NCBI RefSeq assembly: GCF_026213295.1
Contig: NC_079418.1
Coordinates: forward strand, 4,339,887-4,403,886
Direction: 5' to 3'
DNA: 64,000 bases
Source: Gadus chalcogrammus
Taxonomy: Eukaryota; Chordata; Actinopteri; Gadiformes; Gadidae
The position numbers and the translations under genes are program-made. The notes under the pieces are model-generated. The model was given only the letters and a program-made list of their open reading frames with translations. It searched no databases and was not told the origin of the DNA. Of this stretch, positions 20,710 through 31,536 are shown piece after piece; position 1 is the stretch's first letter; the number at the start of each line of letters is the position of its first letter.

Positions 20710-21366
20710 AGTCCCAGTGTAATTTGAGAAATGCATCCCTGCCGGCGATTTTCATTGGATTAGGAAATTATGGGCGCGACTATTTTGTCCCGTTCACGGA
20801 CGCTCTGGCATCTACGGATACGAATACTTTTGCTACACATTTACCACCTAGACGTGGTGCAAAACAACCTGCAAAAAAACCCACAGCTGAGACTTGCAGG
20901 AGCAGATTTGAGCAGTTGTAAAATGGATTTGTGCTCGCTCATTAAAATGCTGAATTAACATAGCGTTCACAGATGTGCAACTTCTGATGCATTAGTTCAA
21001 ATTTGGGTTTACGAATGCACACCTTTTGGGCATGTTCTCCGATTATGAAACACGGGTGTGCGAATGTGTTTTGCACCAACTGCGCTGCAATAATTGTAGC
21101 AAAAGGATTCGTGCACCTGTAACACAGATTTGCGTACTCGTAGACCCTATTTTGTGTTTACAATGGTATAAAAAATATTTACGCCTACAAATGTGCTGCT
21201 ACACATTTGTAGTAACAGCACAAATGTGCTGTTACACATTTGTGACTTTAGAGTACACATGCAAAATAAATATATACGACTTCAAATTTACTGTGACTTT
21301 AGTGTACGCATTCAAATTCTGCAGTTACAGGTGCTAAAGACTTTTGCTACAATAATACCTTCATAA
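20710..21366. repeat. 655-bp tandem unit, second, uninterrupted copy
   Basis: Follows the first copy directly. It contains a small internal duplication near 21190-21240 (a TGTGCTGYTACACATTTGT segment twice). No coding domain recognised; nature of the unit unknown. Confidence 0.8.
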
Positions 21367-21745
21367 CCCACACCCACCTGAGTGATCAGACCCATAGACC
21401 CAATAGGGATTCAACCCCACCCGTCCTCCGCGGGGTCATATGCCATTTACCGTTGAGATTGAGCAAAGTTAATACACCTACATTTATTTGACGAAATTAA
21501 TAGAATAGTTGTTAATAGGTTCATAATAACTAGTCGTCTATGTGAACTATCGCCCGTATCTTCCCACGTTTCCCTCTGGACCGTTGGTGAACCCATATTT
21601 ACCACATATGGATATATCCCGTAGGCCTATATGTGTCGCTATACGGATAATTATGGTGTTTTTTTTTCCTATCAAAATAATGCACTCGTCATGACTTTGA
21701 CTTATTAAGAGGATTCATAGAAAAATATATTCGATACAACTTGAT
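21367..21745. other. Spacer without recognised feature
   Basis: No domain, repeat boundary or RNA gene seen. Confidence 0.4.
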
Positions 21746-22200
21746 TACAATACACACACACACACACACCCACACCCACCCCTCCCTTACGAAAAAACAC
21801 ACCCACCACAAACACACACACACCAAAACACAAAAACATTAACAACACACACACCCACACGCACGCACATGTTCTAATCACATTCCTTTCATTATACTGG
21901 CGAGAATGATCCCCCCTATACACCCCTCCTCCCCCGCGACCCCTACAGGCCGCCGAGACACACACACCCACACACACCAAAACACATACACACACACATA
22001 ACACACATTCCATTCACTATACAGACAACAATGAATCCCCTCTATACACCCGCCTCCCTGCGCCCCCTACAGGCCGCAGAGACACACACACCCACACACA
22101 CCAAAACACATACACACACACGCGTCATAACACACATTCCATTCACTATACACACATTCCATTTCACTATACAGGCAACAATGAACCCTCTCTATACAAT
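21746..22200. repeat. CA-rich minisatellite, unit about 125-130 bp
   Basis: CA tracts alternate with a TATACACCC...CCCCTACAGGCCG segment. Two fairly complete units lie at about 21894-22018 and 22019-22147, followed by a partial third. Confidence 0.75.
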
Positions 22201-22231
22201 TTATTTTAAAAATCGTCCAAACCGGGTAGTA

Positions 22232-22660
22232 TTATATACTACTGTTATTGTCCTCACACCATGACACCAGACTGGCCACCTCCCTCCTGTAGGCCGCTTC
22301 GTCCCCGCCCGTGATGCGTCCTATCACTGCGGTGTCGTCCGCAAACTTCAGGATGGTGTTGTCTATGTGGGAGGCGACACAGTCATGAGTGAACAGGGTG
22401 TAGAGGATGGGGCTGAGCACGCAGCCCTGTGGCGTGCCAATGTTTGTGATGATGCTGGCTGAAGTCCTATTTCCAATCCTGACAGATTGGGGCCTGCCAG
22501 TCAGAAAGTCCTGGAGCCAGTCACAGATGGTGGGGTGCAGACCTAGTGTAGACAGTTTGTCGGTGAGTTTGTGGGGGATGACTGTATTGAAGGCGGAGCT
22601 GTAATCCACAAAGAGCGTCCTGATGTAGGAGTCTTTACTTTCCAGATGGGAGAGGGAAAA
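22232..22660 (-). pseudogene. Rex1-like LINE reverse transcriptase fragment
   Basis: Reads [11 protein letters not shown], then [20 protein letters not shown] and the catalytic FADD box, as in Rex1/Babar-type LINEs. The frame is open over about 140 residues, but the element is truncated at both ends. It closely resembles the longer Rex1-like copy at 45.7-46.8 kb. The 5' junction carries a fold-back. Confidence 0.8.
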
Positions 22661-22683
22661 TAAAGACTCCTACATCAGGACGC
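22615..22683. repeat. Perfect 23-bp inverted repeat at the Rex1-like 5' junction
   Basis: The arms at 22615-22637 and 22661-22683 are exact inverse complements, with a 23-base spacer. The left arm is LINE coding sequence. Confidence 0.92.
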
Positions 22684-22914
22684 TATTACACAGCTTTGTT
22701 GAATATTCGATTCTGATTGGTCAATTAGGGCATTCTACGGTCTGTTATTTCTGTATAGCAGACCGCTGCTATGATTAACAGACTTTTGTTATGGATGCCG
22801 TTCTGATCATATTCCAGTCGGGGTCCTGCATCACCCTGTTGGGGTTAATTTCTCAATAATGACCGTCTCACTGTACATTATCCCATACATAATATACACT
22901 ATACCTGAGGATGG
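22684..22914. other. Spacer with repeat-like text
   Basis: Contains a TTCGATTCTGATTGGTCAAT stretch and two CTGTTAT-type segments that look like a common fish repeat, but no ends could be set. Confidence 0.35.
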
Positions 22915-24104
22915 TATGCTGATGTGATTCTGTGCTTGACACCAAACTCCTCAAACAGGGACTTGTTTACCTGAATTAAGGAATTCAACAGTTATTAGGT
23001 TTCTTGTTTGCCAGTGTTAATCAATCACTGTTAAATGGCACATCTATATGTGTAAATACTCCACCTTGTTCCAGAATTCACGACCCTGGTCTCATCTGTC
23101 AAGATGACCTCAGGAGCCCCATGGGTGTAGAAAATGTCCATCATAGCCTGTGGAACATCAAAAGAAGCTAAAATCATTCTCCATCCCCCCGCCAAACCTT
23201 TCTGTCAGTTGTAACAACATTCTGCATTCACAATATGTGGCTACGCTGCAAATGTTGCTATGATTTACACACCTGTGATGTGGCAGTTGCAGTCTTGTCC
23301 TTGATGGGCCTGGCCTCCACCCACTTGGTGAAGAAGTCAGTTGCTGTCAGACAGAAGCGGTTCCCATTCTTTGAGGCTTTGAATGGTCCAATTAGGTCAA
23401 CACCTAGAGTAGGGACAGAAATAAACACATACCCACAGGCCATGACGTTAGAGAGGTAGAAATGGCAATACAGTACATTAAGAAAATAATACAAATTAAA
23501 CTATGACTTTGAGAGGTTGTAGCCATTTCACAGAACCCAAAAGCAAGATATCTCACCAATCATATGCCATGGTGAATTTGGTTTGATGGGCTTCAACTCT
23601 GGTGCCTCCGTTTTCACTTGCTCAAACCTCTGGCATGACATACTGGTTTTCACCTTTACAACACAAGGAGCAGATTTAATAATATGCTCTAGAGTAGAGG
23701 TGATGTTCTTTGCGTGTCACAGTAGTTTGAATGAACAATTACTTATATAAGGCAATCACTATAAATTATTCTCTCATTCAAATGACATAAGGGTCATTTG
23801 ACCCCTCTTGTGGCGCTAGTAGTAAGTAAAAATGGCCCGGCGTTCCTAGTGTTAAATCTCATGTGCCTCAGGAAATATTAGAGCTGATCTGGATCAAACA
23901 CAACTTGAACAAATTGATCACTTGCCCATTCCTTAACATCTCTGGTAATTCCCTTCCAGTAGAAGCGTTGGTTGATCTTGTCCAGCATCCTCTTGACTCC
24001 AAAGTGGCCAGCATGGACTTCTGTCAGCACCTCATCCTTCTCCTTCTCAGTGAGGATCACCCTCATTGAAAGGCCATTCTCCCCAAGGTAGTGCATACAA
24101 TTCC
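22915..24104 (-). pseudogene. GIN-like integrase gene fragment, five exons, frameshifted
   Basis: Exons: 23926-24104, 23557-23653, 23273-23403, 23065-23147, 22915-22970. The first carries the HHCC-type zinc-binding start (EVHAGHFG...). The next completes it, with the first cysteine replaced by serine (KTSMSCQRF). The third begins the integrase core with GVDLIGPF and the catalytic aspartate. The fourth holds FYTHGAPEVILTD and the second aspartate, but five extra bases just after it break the frame. The fifth has HRITSAYHPQ. This order matches GIN1-type genes, which derive from a Ty3/gypsy integrase and kept introns. The first intron has a GC donor (TGG|gcaagt). No further exons on either side; the C terminus is missing and a gypsy element lies upstream. 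Confidence 0.75.
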
Positions 24105-24120
24105 CTAGAAAGAGGGAGAG

Positions 24121-24634
24121 TGTTACGGTACGGGTAACTGGGACCCAAGTGCAGGACGCAGGGAGGCGGAGACAGGGTAAAGGCAGGAATTTATTCGAAG
24201 AGCGTTCGGGAAGTCAGGCGGGCGGGGGTCTGGTAACGGGCTGGCAATCAGGTGGTCACGGGCTAGACGGTGGACGGGTAGTCAGGCAGGCGGGGGTCTG
24301 GAACCGGGAGGGCGATCGTGCTGGTGGGGGCTAGGCGAGGATCGGGTAGTCAGGCAGGCGGAGGTCCGGTAGCGGGTAGACAGGCAGGTAGCGGGAGAAC
24401 TAGAGAAGGGGAAATGGGATTACTAGAGGGACAGGGAATTCGAGCAGGACTTGGTAATAGAGCGGGTAAGACGATACAAACTTGCTGGAAGTGTATGACG
24501 AACTTGGGCCGGCAGACTGGGGATCCCCGACTGAAATAGGGAACGTAGATTGCAGATTGAGGGAAGAGGAATCCGTTAAGCCCTGCCGCCGCTAGAGGTG
24601 GGTGTTGGACCGAGTAGCGGGACGAGGCGTAACA
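24121..24634 (-). repeat. 3' LTR of the Ty3/gypsy element
   Basis: 514 bp, with TG and CA ends; its 3' portion matches 26501-26607. A purine tract (GAGGGGGGGGG on the minus strand, at 24640-24655) lies next to it, as expected of a polypurine tract. It contains internal tandem CAGGCGGGGGTC-like units. Confidence 0.88.
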
Positions 24635-25551
24635 GTACCCCCCCCTCGACGGACGCCTCTTGGCGGACGCCCCACCGCAGCGGGATGATCCTGGAGAAAG
24701 TCCTGGATGAGAGATTGGTCCAAGATGTGGCTCCGGGGAACCCAGGAGCGCTCCTCAGGACCGTACCCCTCCCAATCTACGAGGTACTGGTGACCCCGCC
24801 CACGACGCCGCACATCCAGGAGTCGACGGGCCGTCCAGGCTGGATGATTCCAGTGGCGAGGGATTCCCCGATGTACTCCTCCATTGACTCACGTTCGGGA
24901 CGGGAGAGGTTGAACAAACGGCTGCTTGGAAGGGGGGTTCCGGGGAGGAGATCGATGGCGCAGTCATAAGGGCGGTGGGGGGGCAAGGACAGGGCATGAG
25001 ACTTACTAAAAACGGAACCCAGGTCGTGGTACTCCTCCGGAACGAGGGACAGGTTAGGGGGTTCGGATACGGACTCGAACTCCGTCGCCCGAGGAGCCTG
25101 AGCAGACCGCAAGCACTGGACAAGCAATGGGTACTCCATGACAGGATGCGTCCTGTTCCCCAATCGATCTGCGGGTTGTGAATTCAAAACCAGGGGTAGC
25201 CCAGAACGACCGGGGAAAAGGGGCTAGAAATCACCAGGAGGGATATGGACTCGTGGTGATTCCCCGACACGAGCAGGTTGAGAGGAACGGTGCGGCGTTC
25301 CACCCGTGTGAGGGTCCTCCCGTCCAGCGCCTGGGTCTCGATCGGGAGATCGAGGGGAATGGTGGCTATTTGCAGGCGCTTGACTAAATCCAGATCGATG
25401 AAACTATCATCGGCTCCAGAGTCCAGGAGAATGGAGAGCGGGAGGGTTAGGTCTCACCACAAAAGGACGGCTTCAAGGAGGGCGCGGGAGACCGAGGGAT
25501 TCCGAGAGCGACTCGCCAGTAACCCCCGAGTTACTGACGAGCCCGATCTTT
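24635..25551 (-). pseudogene. Ty3/gypsy pol remnant: protease, start of RT, chromodomain
   Basis: Reading leftwards: an aspartic protease motif LLDSGADDSFID (about 25391-25432), an in-frame TGA at 25184-25186, the N-terminal lead-in of reverse transcriptase ([10 protein letters not shown]...ATGIIQPG), then a jump near 24840 straight to a C-terminal chromodomain ([16 protein letters not shown]). The RT catalytic core, RNase H and integrase core are absent. Confidence 0.82.
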
Positions 25552-26484
25552 TCACGAGCGGGCGGGACATACGGAAATAAGATGACCCGAAATTCCGCAA
25601 TAAAAACAGGCTCCCGATCGCATACGACGCTCCCTTTCCTCGGGCGTAAGGTGTGTGCGTCCTATCTGCATCGGCTCGGGGGAGGGGGTCCGCACATGGC
25701 GAGGAGGAACGGCAACCGGGAGGGGAGACCGCGTGGCGACCGGTGACTCGAAGGGGGGCGTGGCGAATGAGTGTGCGCTTCTCTCTCTGCGACGTTCGCG
25801 CAAACGGTTGTCCATGTGTATCGCGAGGGAAATCAGATGATCTAAGCCCGTGGGTTCTTCCCAGGAGACTAAACGGTCCTTCAGATCACTGCTGAGCGCA
25901 TTTTGGAAGACCCCCTGGAGCGCTTCCTCGTCCCAGCCGCTCTCTGCGGCGAGGGTCCGGAACTCGACCGCGAAGGAGGCGACGCTGCGGGATCCCTGGC
26001 GGAGCTGCAGGAGACATTGGGAGGCCTCCCTGCCCCGGACCGGGTGATCGAAGACCTTCCGCATCTCGTCCGTGAAGGAACTGTAGTCGTAGCAAACCAC
26101 GGACCCGCGTTCCCACACCGCCGCTGCCCACGCGAGAGCCTCGCCACTCAGCAAACCGATCAAATACGCTATTCTTGACCTCTCGGTGGGGTAGGTCTGG
26201 GGCTGCATTTCAAAAACTAGGGAACACTGAACTAAAAACGACCGACAGGATCCTAGGTCCCCTCCGTAACGTTGGGGGGCTGGGATGGTCGGCTCCCGGG
26301 GAGAAGCCGACGGACCCGGAACTGGGGCTGCAGGTTCAGGAGCGACGGAGGGTCGAGAACTGACGGCGTGGGTCAACTCACGGAGGGCGGTGGAGATCTC
26401 CTGCAGAGCCTGATCGTGTTGGCCCAGGAGAGTCCAGTGGTGAGCGATCATTCCCCTGAAAGCCTCTGCGTCTGCTGGGTCCAT
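25552..26484 (-). CDS. Ty3/gypsy Gag with zinc knuckle
   Basis: An intact 310-residue ORF starting 17 bases inside the 5' LTR. An N-terminal coiled region and proline-rich linker (residues ~45-70) precede a retrotransposon Gag/capsid fold (YGGDLGSCRSFLVQCSLVFE to MDNRLRER, ~75-240). A CCHC zinc knuckle (CFYCGISGHLISVC) follows at the end. Gag builds the particle that packages the RNA. The ATG is the first in frame after the LTR. It may still be translated although pol is defective. Confidence 0.88.
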   Translation of the reverse strand: MDPADAEAFRGMIAHHWTLLGQHDQALQEISTALRELTHAVSSRPSVAPEPAAPVPGPSASPREPTIPAPQRYGGDLGSCRSFLVQCSLVFEMQPQTYPTERSRIAYLIGLLSGEALAWAAAVWERGSVVCYDYSSFTDEMRKVFDHPVRGREASQCLLQLRQGSRSVASFAVEFRTLAAESGWDEEALQGVFQNALSSDLKDRLVSWEEPTGLDHLISLAIHMDNRLRERRRERSAHSFATPPFESPVATRSPLPVAVPPRHVRTPSPEPMQIGRTHLTPEERERRMRSGACFYCGISGHLISVCPARS

Positions 26485-26500
26485 CTTGGCCAGTTCGTAC

Positions 26501-26607
26501 TGTTACGGTACGGGTAACTGGGACCCAAGTGCAGGACGCAGGGAGGCGGAGACAGGGTAAAGGCAAAGGAATTTATTCGAAGAGCGTTCGGGAAGTCAGG
26601 CGGGCGG
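26501..26607 (-). repeat. 5' LTR of the Ty3/gypsy element, truncated
   Basis: 107 bp nearly identical to 24121-24224, with a few extra bases (GGCAAAGGAAT here, GGCAGGAAT there). It then changes to unrelated repeat sequence. Confidence 0.88.
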
Positions 26608-27195
26608 GCAGGGGTGGACTGGCCATCGGGAGGTTCGGGAGATTTCCCGAACGGCCGGACGATTTCAGGCCGAGCCGGGTGGCCGTAATTCTTTTTTATT
26701 TTATTTTTTATTATGATTATTATTATAGATTTATATATTTTTTTTGTTGTAAAAGATGTAAAAAAAAATGAAAAAGTTAAGTAAGCTGTGATTTGGGGTG
26801 GCCTGCTGCCGGATATTTGCTTACAGCGCGAAACGGAGCTCTTGCCTGAACTTGAAACGGGGCCTATGTATTACTGTCAATTAAGAGGGGGGAGCACCCC
26901 CACAGTGTATGGGGGCAACGCGAGCGGCCAAAGCGAGCGGCCGAACGGCCCCTCCCAACTTGGACTGCTCCGCGGTCTGTCATTTCTGATTGGCTCAGCC
27001 TGATACACGGCCGGGTCACTTAGCCTACTTCTCGTTGATCTCACTGAAGTTACACAGAAATACGAAAATGTCAAAAAGGAAAAAAGGTGGTGGAGAGGAA
27101 AAAGAATTGGGTGGCGCTCCGAAGTTGAGGTTGAAAAGGAAAAAAAATGTTAGAGCAAGACGCAGCCAAATTAGCTAAATTAACCGACCTTTTCC
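26608..27195 (+). mobile_element. 5' fragment of a ZMYM1-like hAT element
   Basis: Begins CAGGGGTGGACTGGCCAT, a hAT-like terminus. An ATG at 27068 opens a lysine-rich N terminus (MSKRKKGGGEE...), continuing in a second frame with a KLAKLTDLF block, as at the start of ZMYM1-like hAT transposases. The rest is absent and no right terminus was seen. Confidence 0.5.
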
Positions 27196-28241
27196 GTGTT
27201 AAATTCGTGTCAAAGTTTAAATTTGTCGCGCCACAAATCCTCGTGAACGCGCTCGCCTGTGCACGGCGAAAGTGTGGCGCGACAAATCAAAAACATTCAC
27301 CCGATACGCGTCTATACGTTCACTTTGTATGGGATCTTGTCGTCCCGTTGCGTTTGGTGTGAACGCACTGGAGAAGTTTCAAGACAGACAGCCAAAATTG
27401 ACATTTTTATTCAGAAAATAGCCGGTCCTTTTGCTTCCTATAAAAATCATGTTTGTGACACTGGATATCGATATGGATACGTCATCTAGCCTGCATGTGG
27501 AGGGCCACATAAGGTAAGAAATTGGTTTACGTAAACGTTGCTGCTGGTTCTGTTTGCTCGTGATGACCTGGCCAAAGGTTACCCACGGTCCTAAGAGATT
27601 GTGATCTGATTCTGGTTTGTGCTCCAGTTAGTATGCATTGTATATATAGATTGCAGCTAGTAGCAGCTACACACGGTGCGATTGCTATGCCAATGTGGTT
27701 ATAGTTGGTTTTGTCTGATTGAGATATGTGACGACTTGGAGCCCGGTAGGCCTATCCTGACATAAATATGTTCTCGCATAACCTGTGTGATTATCCTAAA
27801 CTGAAGGGGATTTTATTTGCGGACAATTTTCTTATGATGTTGTAACGAGTGAAGGCTACATTGGTCCTTCGCAAGTGTTTACTGGTGGTCAGGATTTGGC
27901 AGATGCAATTCTCCTCTGGGTGCTTGTATTTTTCTTCTTTTTTTTAATGCAGCATAACATATGCTACCAGCAGCCCTTGCTCGTCTTCAAAAGGCTGATC
28001 CTCAGTACCTCGTTTCATTTCGTACCCCCTTTACAGTCTGGCATTGTTTGTCTGGTAAACTGGTTTGTCTGGTTGATGTCAAGATAAGTGTTAAATTGCC
28101 AACACTGTTCTTAGTCCTGTGTGTATTAGTATTAGGCCTACATATCCCGAGCCAATACCCTGGTGTTTCCAACGCCGTTTTGCAAAACAAGCCAAAACAC
28201 AAACTGTGGTTTTCAACTTTTATTGTTCGAATAGGATCTTC
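27196..28241. other. Spacer
   Basis: No coding domain recognised. Contains the stem-loop listed separately. Confidence 0.4.
27221..27287. repeat. 15-bp perfect inverted repeat
   Basis: ATTTGTCGCGCCACA at 27221-27235 and its complement at 27273-27287, with a 37-base loop. Confidence 0.85.
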
Positions 28242-28995
28242 ATAGGGCTGGCCCGAATGCCATTTTTCAGGCTTCGAATACTCGTTGGTTTTTACGAGCG
28301 AATATTCGAATACTCGTTCCAGAAAAAAACACTATCAAAAACAACATTAATAATCCTTATATACTCCCTGGAACCGATTTTGACAGTATCTGAATATTTT
28401 GTTGAAGATTGAATAGCTTTTGAACGTTAATTAGTAGGCCTAAGTAGGTTGAAGTTCCTTTGTTTTTCCCCGTGAAAGCGAACAGCTGTTGCTCCGTTCC
28501 AAATCAGCTGTTCTCTGCCATCTCAGCCCTTACGCGAGCTTTTCAATTCATCCTGGAACGTGCATCTTTTCAGGGAATTTGTACAATAAATCCATAACAA
28601 ATACCGAATATTGATTGTCTTATGTGTCCATATTATATCCATTATATTGACCGGGTATTCCCAGGACGCTCACGCTCTGCAGCAAGCCAGTCACAGTTGA
28701 TTGGCGCGGCGCTGTACAGCGAACGTAAACAAACAACTAAGCTAAGGTTTTAAGTATTACTTTTCCTCCAGAGATCCCGCTAATGTTGTGTTATAAAGTA
28801 AAGGGAAACAAGATATCTATTCTTCCTCCACCTCTCTCGCTTCTCTGCTTGGTGTCGCTGACGCTTATAGTTTGCCTCCCTCCCTCGCTCTGGTAAAGTC
28901 ACGTACGTGAAAAAAATAAATAACGAAGCTCCGAATACTGATTTAAGCTTCAAATACTAATTTTCCGAACCTGTATTCGAATAATTTCAACACCT
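28242..28995. mobile_element. Possible hAT-like non-autonomous element
   Basis: The left end TAGGGCTGGCCCGAATGCC and subterminal ATTCGAATA repeats resemble hAT ends. Similar ATTCGAATAA text occurs near 28975. The right terminus is not a good inverse of the left, so the boundaries are uncertain. Confidence 0.35.
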
Positions 28996-29429
28996 GACAA
29001 TACACTATACAGCATATTGTAATGCAGCGTTGAATGGATGAATAGCTTACATAAGGGTACCCAGCACTTTTCAGACCACACTCAAGCTTATGGTTATTGT
29101 CCCCACCACTTCTAAAAACAAACTGACGCCCTTGAATACAATACAAATATAAAGTTAGCAACGCTAATAAATGTAATTTGTAAGTGTAAGTGTTATCTGT
29201 CTTGTCACGGTCAATGTTATCGGTCTTGTCTTGGTCAATGAACAAGTGCGAATGAACGAGCTTGAAGGTTCGCGAAAGTTCGTGAACCTTTCACGTCATT
29301 CGACGTGATCGTCCGTTGCCAAGCAACGGACGACGCGATCATCTGTTGCCAGGCAGGTTTTGAATGGATTACGTATGGATGACGTGCCCGGTACAAATTT
29401 GGCACCCGGTACAAATTTGGCGTGACAGG
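28996..29429. other. Spacer upstream of the plus-strand HECT pseudogene
   Basis: Contains a short hairpin (CGTCCGTTGC with its complement after three bases, near 29310-29332) and a twice-repeated GGTACAAATTTGGC. No gene seen. Confidence 0.4.
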
Positions 29430-29950
29430 GGCAGACGAAAACATCAGATCTGTGTGGAGCGACGAGGAGACTGTAACCTTCCTCAAATTAATACATGAAA
29501 CAAACATCAATGTCATATTTTCATCGTGTTTTCTACATTGTTTTTCAACGTTTTGAGGTTTGATTGGCGCTGCGCCACCTACTGCTTATCTCGATGAACC
29601 AACTTTTGAGCCACCAACCGAAATTAACCTTAGCATAAGTATGGGAATGTGTAGTGACATGGTATTATCTGTGTTACTGCGTGGTGGTGAAAATGGCTTA
29701 AACACCTAGCTAATAATACTTTCCCTGTTTCCCAGAATGGAAAACCACCCTGGCAGATCACAGGCCCAGGTAGGGTATTGGCAAATTTTTTCAAATTTAT
29801 ATTTGTTCATGGTGTTGTAATTGTGGGAAATAAGAGATCAAATATGACTTGTTTTCCAGTATTATCCTGTAGTTTTGTACAGCTTGTGCTTTACCGGAAT
29901 CAATTGTTAATAACATTTATGCTATGCTCTGTATGCTACAATGTTACGCA
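29430..29950 (+). repeat. Duplicated segment, plus-strand copy
   Basis: Matches 47641-48190 in inverted orientation over roughly 500 bp. It includes the start exon of the HECT pseudogene and, upstream, sequence that could encode a Myb/SANT-like start (RSVWSDEET). In this copy the corresponding ATG is lost. Confidence 0.8.
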
Positions 29951-30282
29951 CCTTAACTCCCATTCCAGTATGACCAGTGTTCAGCAACTGATGCTGCTCA
30001 GCATTTCATGTCCTTGCTCACCAGAGCAATTCCTGAAGATCGTAGACAGGGTCAGAGTACGAGTGTGGAGAGACCTACTGTTTCGTTTGAGATGGCCAGG
30101 TAGAAAAGCATAAGGGCCAGTTCAGGTGTTACACAATGTTGCTAAACATTTCCATTTGCCATTGTGATTCAAGGCACCTGCAAACATGTTTCTTCCAAAA
30201 ATAACCATACACAGTTTCTAGATATTCATATGATTTGCAAATTGAATTAATTCATTACATTGAATGACCTAATCATTGCTGT

Positions 30283-30937
30283 TGTGATGGAAAATCTACA
30301 TGTTGTATTGTTTTGGTCTATATGAATTTAAGTTTTGTTGCTATTCTGTGTAATTTTATATAGTGTCTGCCTTCTGGGCTCCTTTTGGGTCATTTAAAGT
30401 GTAAACCGTCAAGGGTAGAGTGATACATTTTTATTGCCTGCCCTTTCCTATGTTTCTTGTCATGTAAATCACCCTCCATGCAATCCTCTGATGTGTGGGC
30501 CTGTTTTCTCGACCCCCTGGTTAGCGTCAACCAAGCCAGGGGTTTAGATGACACGGCCGCTACCCCCTCCAATGGCATTCCCCACAGCTGCAGTTGTAAA
30601 GATAACCATCTGGTACACAAAGGCTTTTGGTATTGGGGGACCACCCCCTAATAAACCCAAACGAATAAGAACTCATCGATTGGAAGACTCGGTGGACTTG
30701 TCTGAGCGTACCTTCAGAGAATGAAGTAACACGCAAAGAGAAGCTCCCATCTGGGGCCCCAGATTATTGTAATGTATGCCTGTTATGTTGTTTGTTGATG
30801 CATGTTGTGATGTATCTTTGTTCGTACTTTTAATACAAATATATATAACCACTAATTGTCAACAGTATTGTGTGCTTTTTGCATCTAAATATCTCATCTG
30901 CTTAGACGCAATATCTGATACAGAAATTGCCACGACA
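30283..30937 (+). repeat. 5' LTR of the endogenous retrovirus
   Basis: Starts TGTGATGG and ends CCACGACA. Contains an AATAAA near 30650 and a TATATATAACC near 30839. The short ORFs inside it occur identically in the 3' LTR and are not genes. Confidence 0.93.
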
Positions 30938-30940
30938 GTT

Positions 30941-30958
30941 TGGGGGCTCGTCCGGGAT
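30941..30958 (+). promoter_or_regulatory. Primer binding site, tRNA-Pro type
   Basis: TGGGGGCTCGTCCGGGAT, three bases after the LTR end, is the 18-nt site complementary to the 3' end of tRNA-Pro that gammaretroviruses and related endogenous retroviruses use to prime minus-strand synthesis. Confidence 0.95.
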
Positions 30959-31536
30959 ATCTAACCTGAAGATTCTATGAAATATCAGCTTCCAATACAG
31001 GTCTGAGGATTCGTTCTCAGTCCCAAAGCTCTGCTTCGCCTCCAAGTGGTTACCAAACCAGAGGTCGAGGAAAGGGTGCCTGTGGGGATAAACTAGTGGT
31101 TCTTCAGTACGATATCCAAAGGAAAAAAGAATTCGAGCAGGTGAGATCACAATACTGTTAAAGCTTCAAAATAAAATCCGTTACAGAAAACGGTATATAA
31201 ATGTTTCGGTAAACGTAAACTTATATCTGAACTTAGGCCTCGTTCAAAGAAACTCTGTTATAGGAACATGCGGTAGCTCCGTTTCGCTTCCGTCAATATA
31301 TATATAGCTATATAGGTAACAGAAAGGGCAGCTAGGGTCTGTCAGTGACGGTAAAGGGAAACCCGTTGAAGCGCGGTTGGTGTTATATATATATATAAAT
31401 AATAATAATAGGTATTCATTAATAAATATATGTATATGTGTGTAGTAACAAGGAGGTTTCGGCGATATTAGATAATTTGTTAAATAATAACTAGTGTAAA
31501 AGGATAAATAATAACTAGTGTAAAAGGATCTAAAAT
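30959..31536 (+). other. Retroviral 5' leader
   Basis: Non-coding, A+T-rich, between the primer site and gag. A direct duplication of about 22 bp (AATAATAACTAGTGTAAAAGG, twice, 31480-31530) lies just before the gag ATG. Confidence 0.6.

Larger units (their letters stand above)
24121..26607 (-). mobile_element. Ty3/gypsy retrotransposon, internally deleted
   Basis: Complete 3' LTR at 24121-24634 (TGTTACGG...GGCGTAACA on the plus strand), partial 5' LTR at 26501-26607, gag, a protease region and a small remainder of pol. Most of pol is deleted. The 5' LTR breaks off into another repeat at 26607, so no target duplication can be checked. Confidence 0.88.

Noticed and set aside
25653..26571. Several overlapping ORFs opposite gypsy gag
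   Set aside because: G+C-rich shadow frames; gag has a zinc knuckle and a capsid fold.
28242..28995. A complete hAT element
   Set aside because: No matching right terminus or 8-bp duplication, so it is listed only as a weak possibility.
30390..30651. Open frames inside the retroviral LTR
   Set aside because: They occur identically in both LTRs on opposite strands and have no domain.
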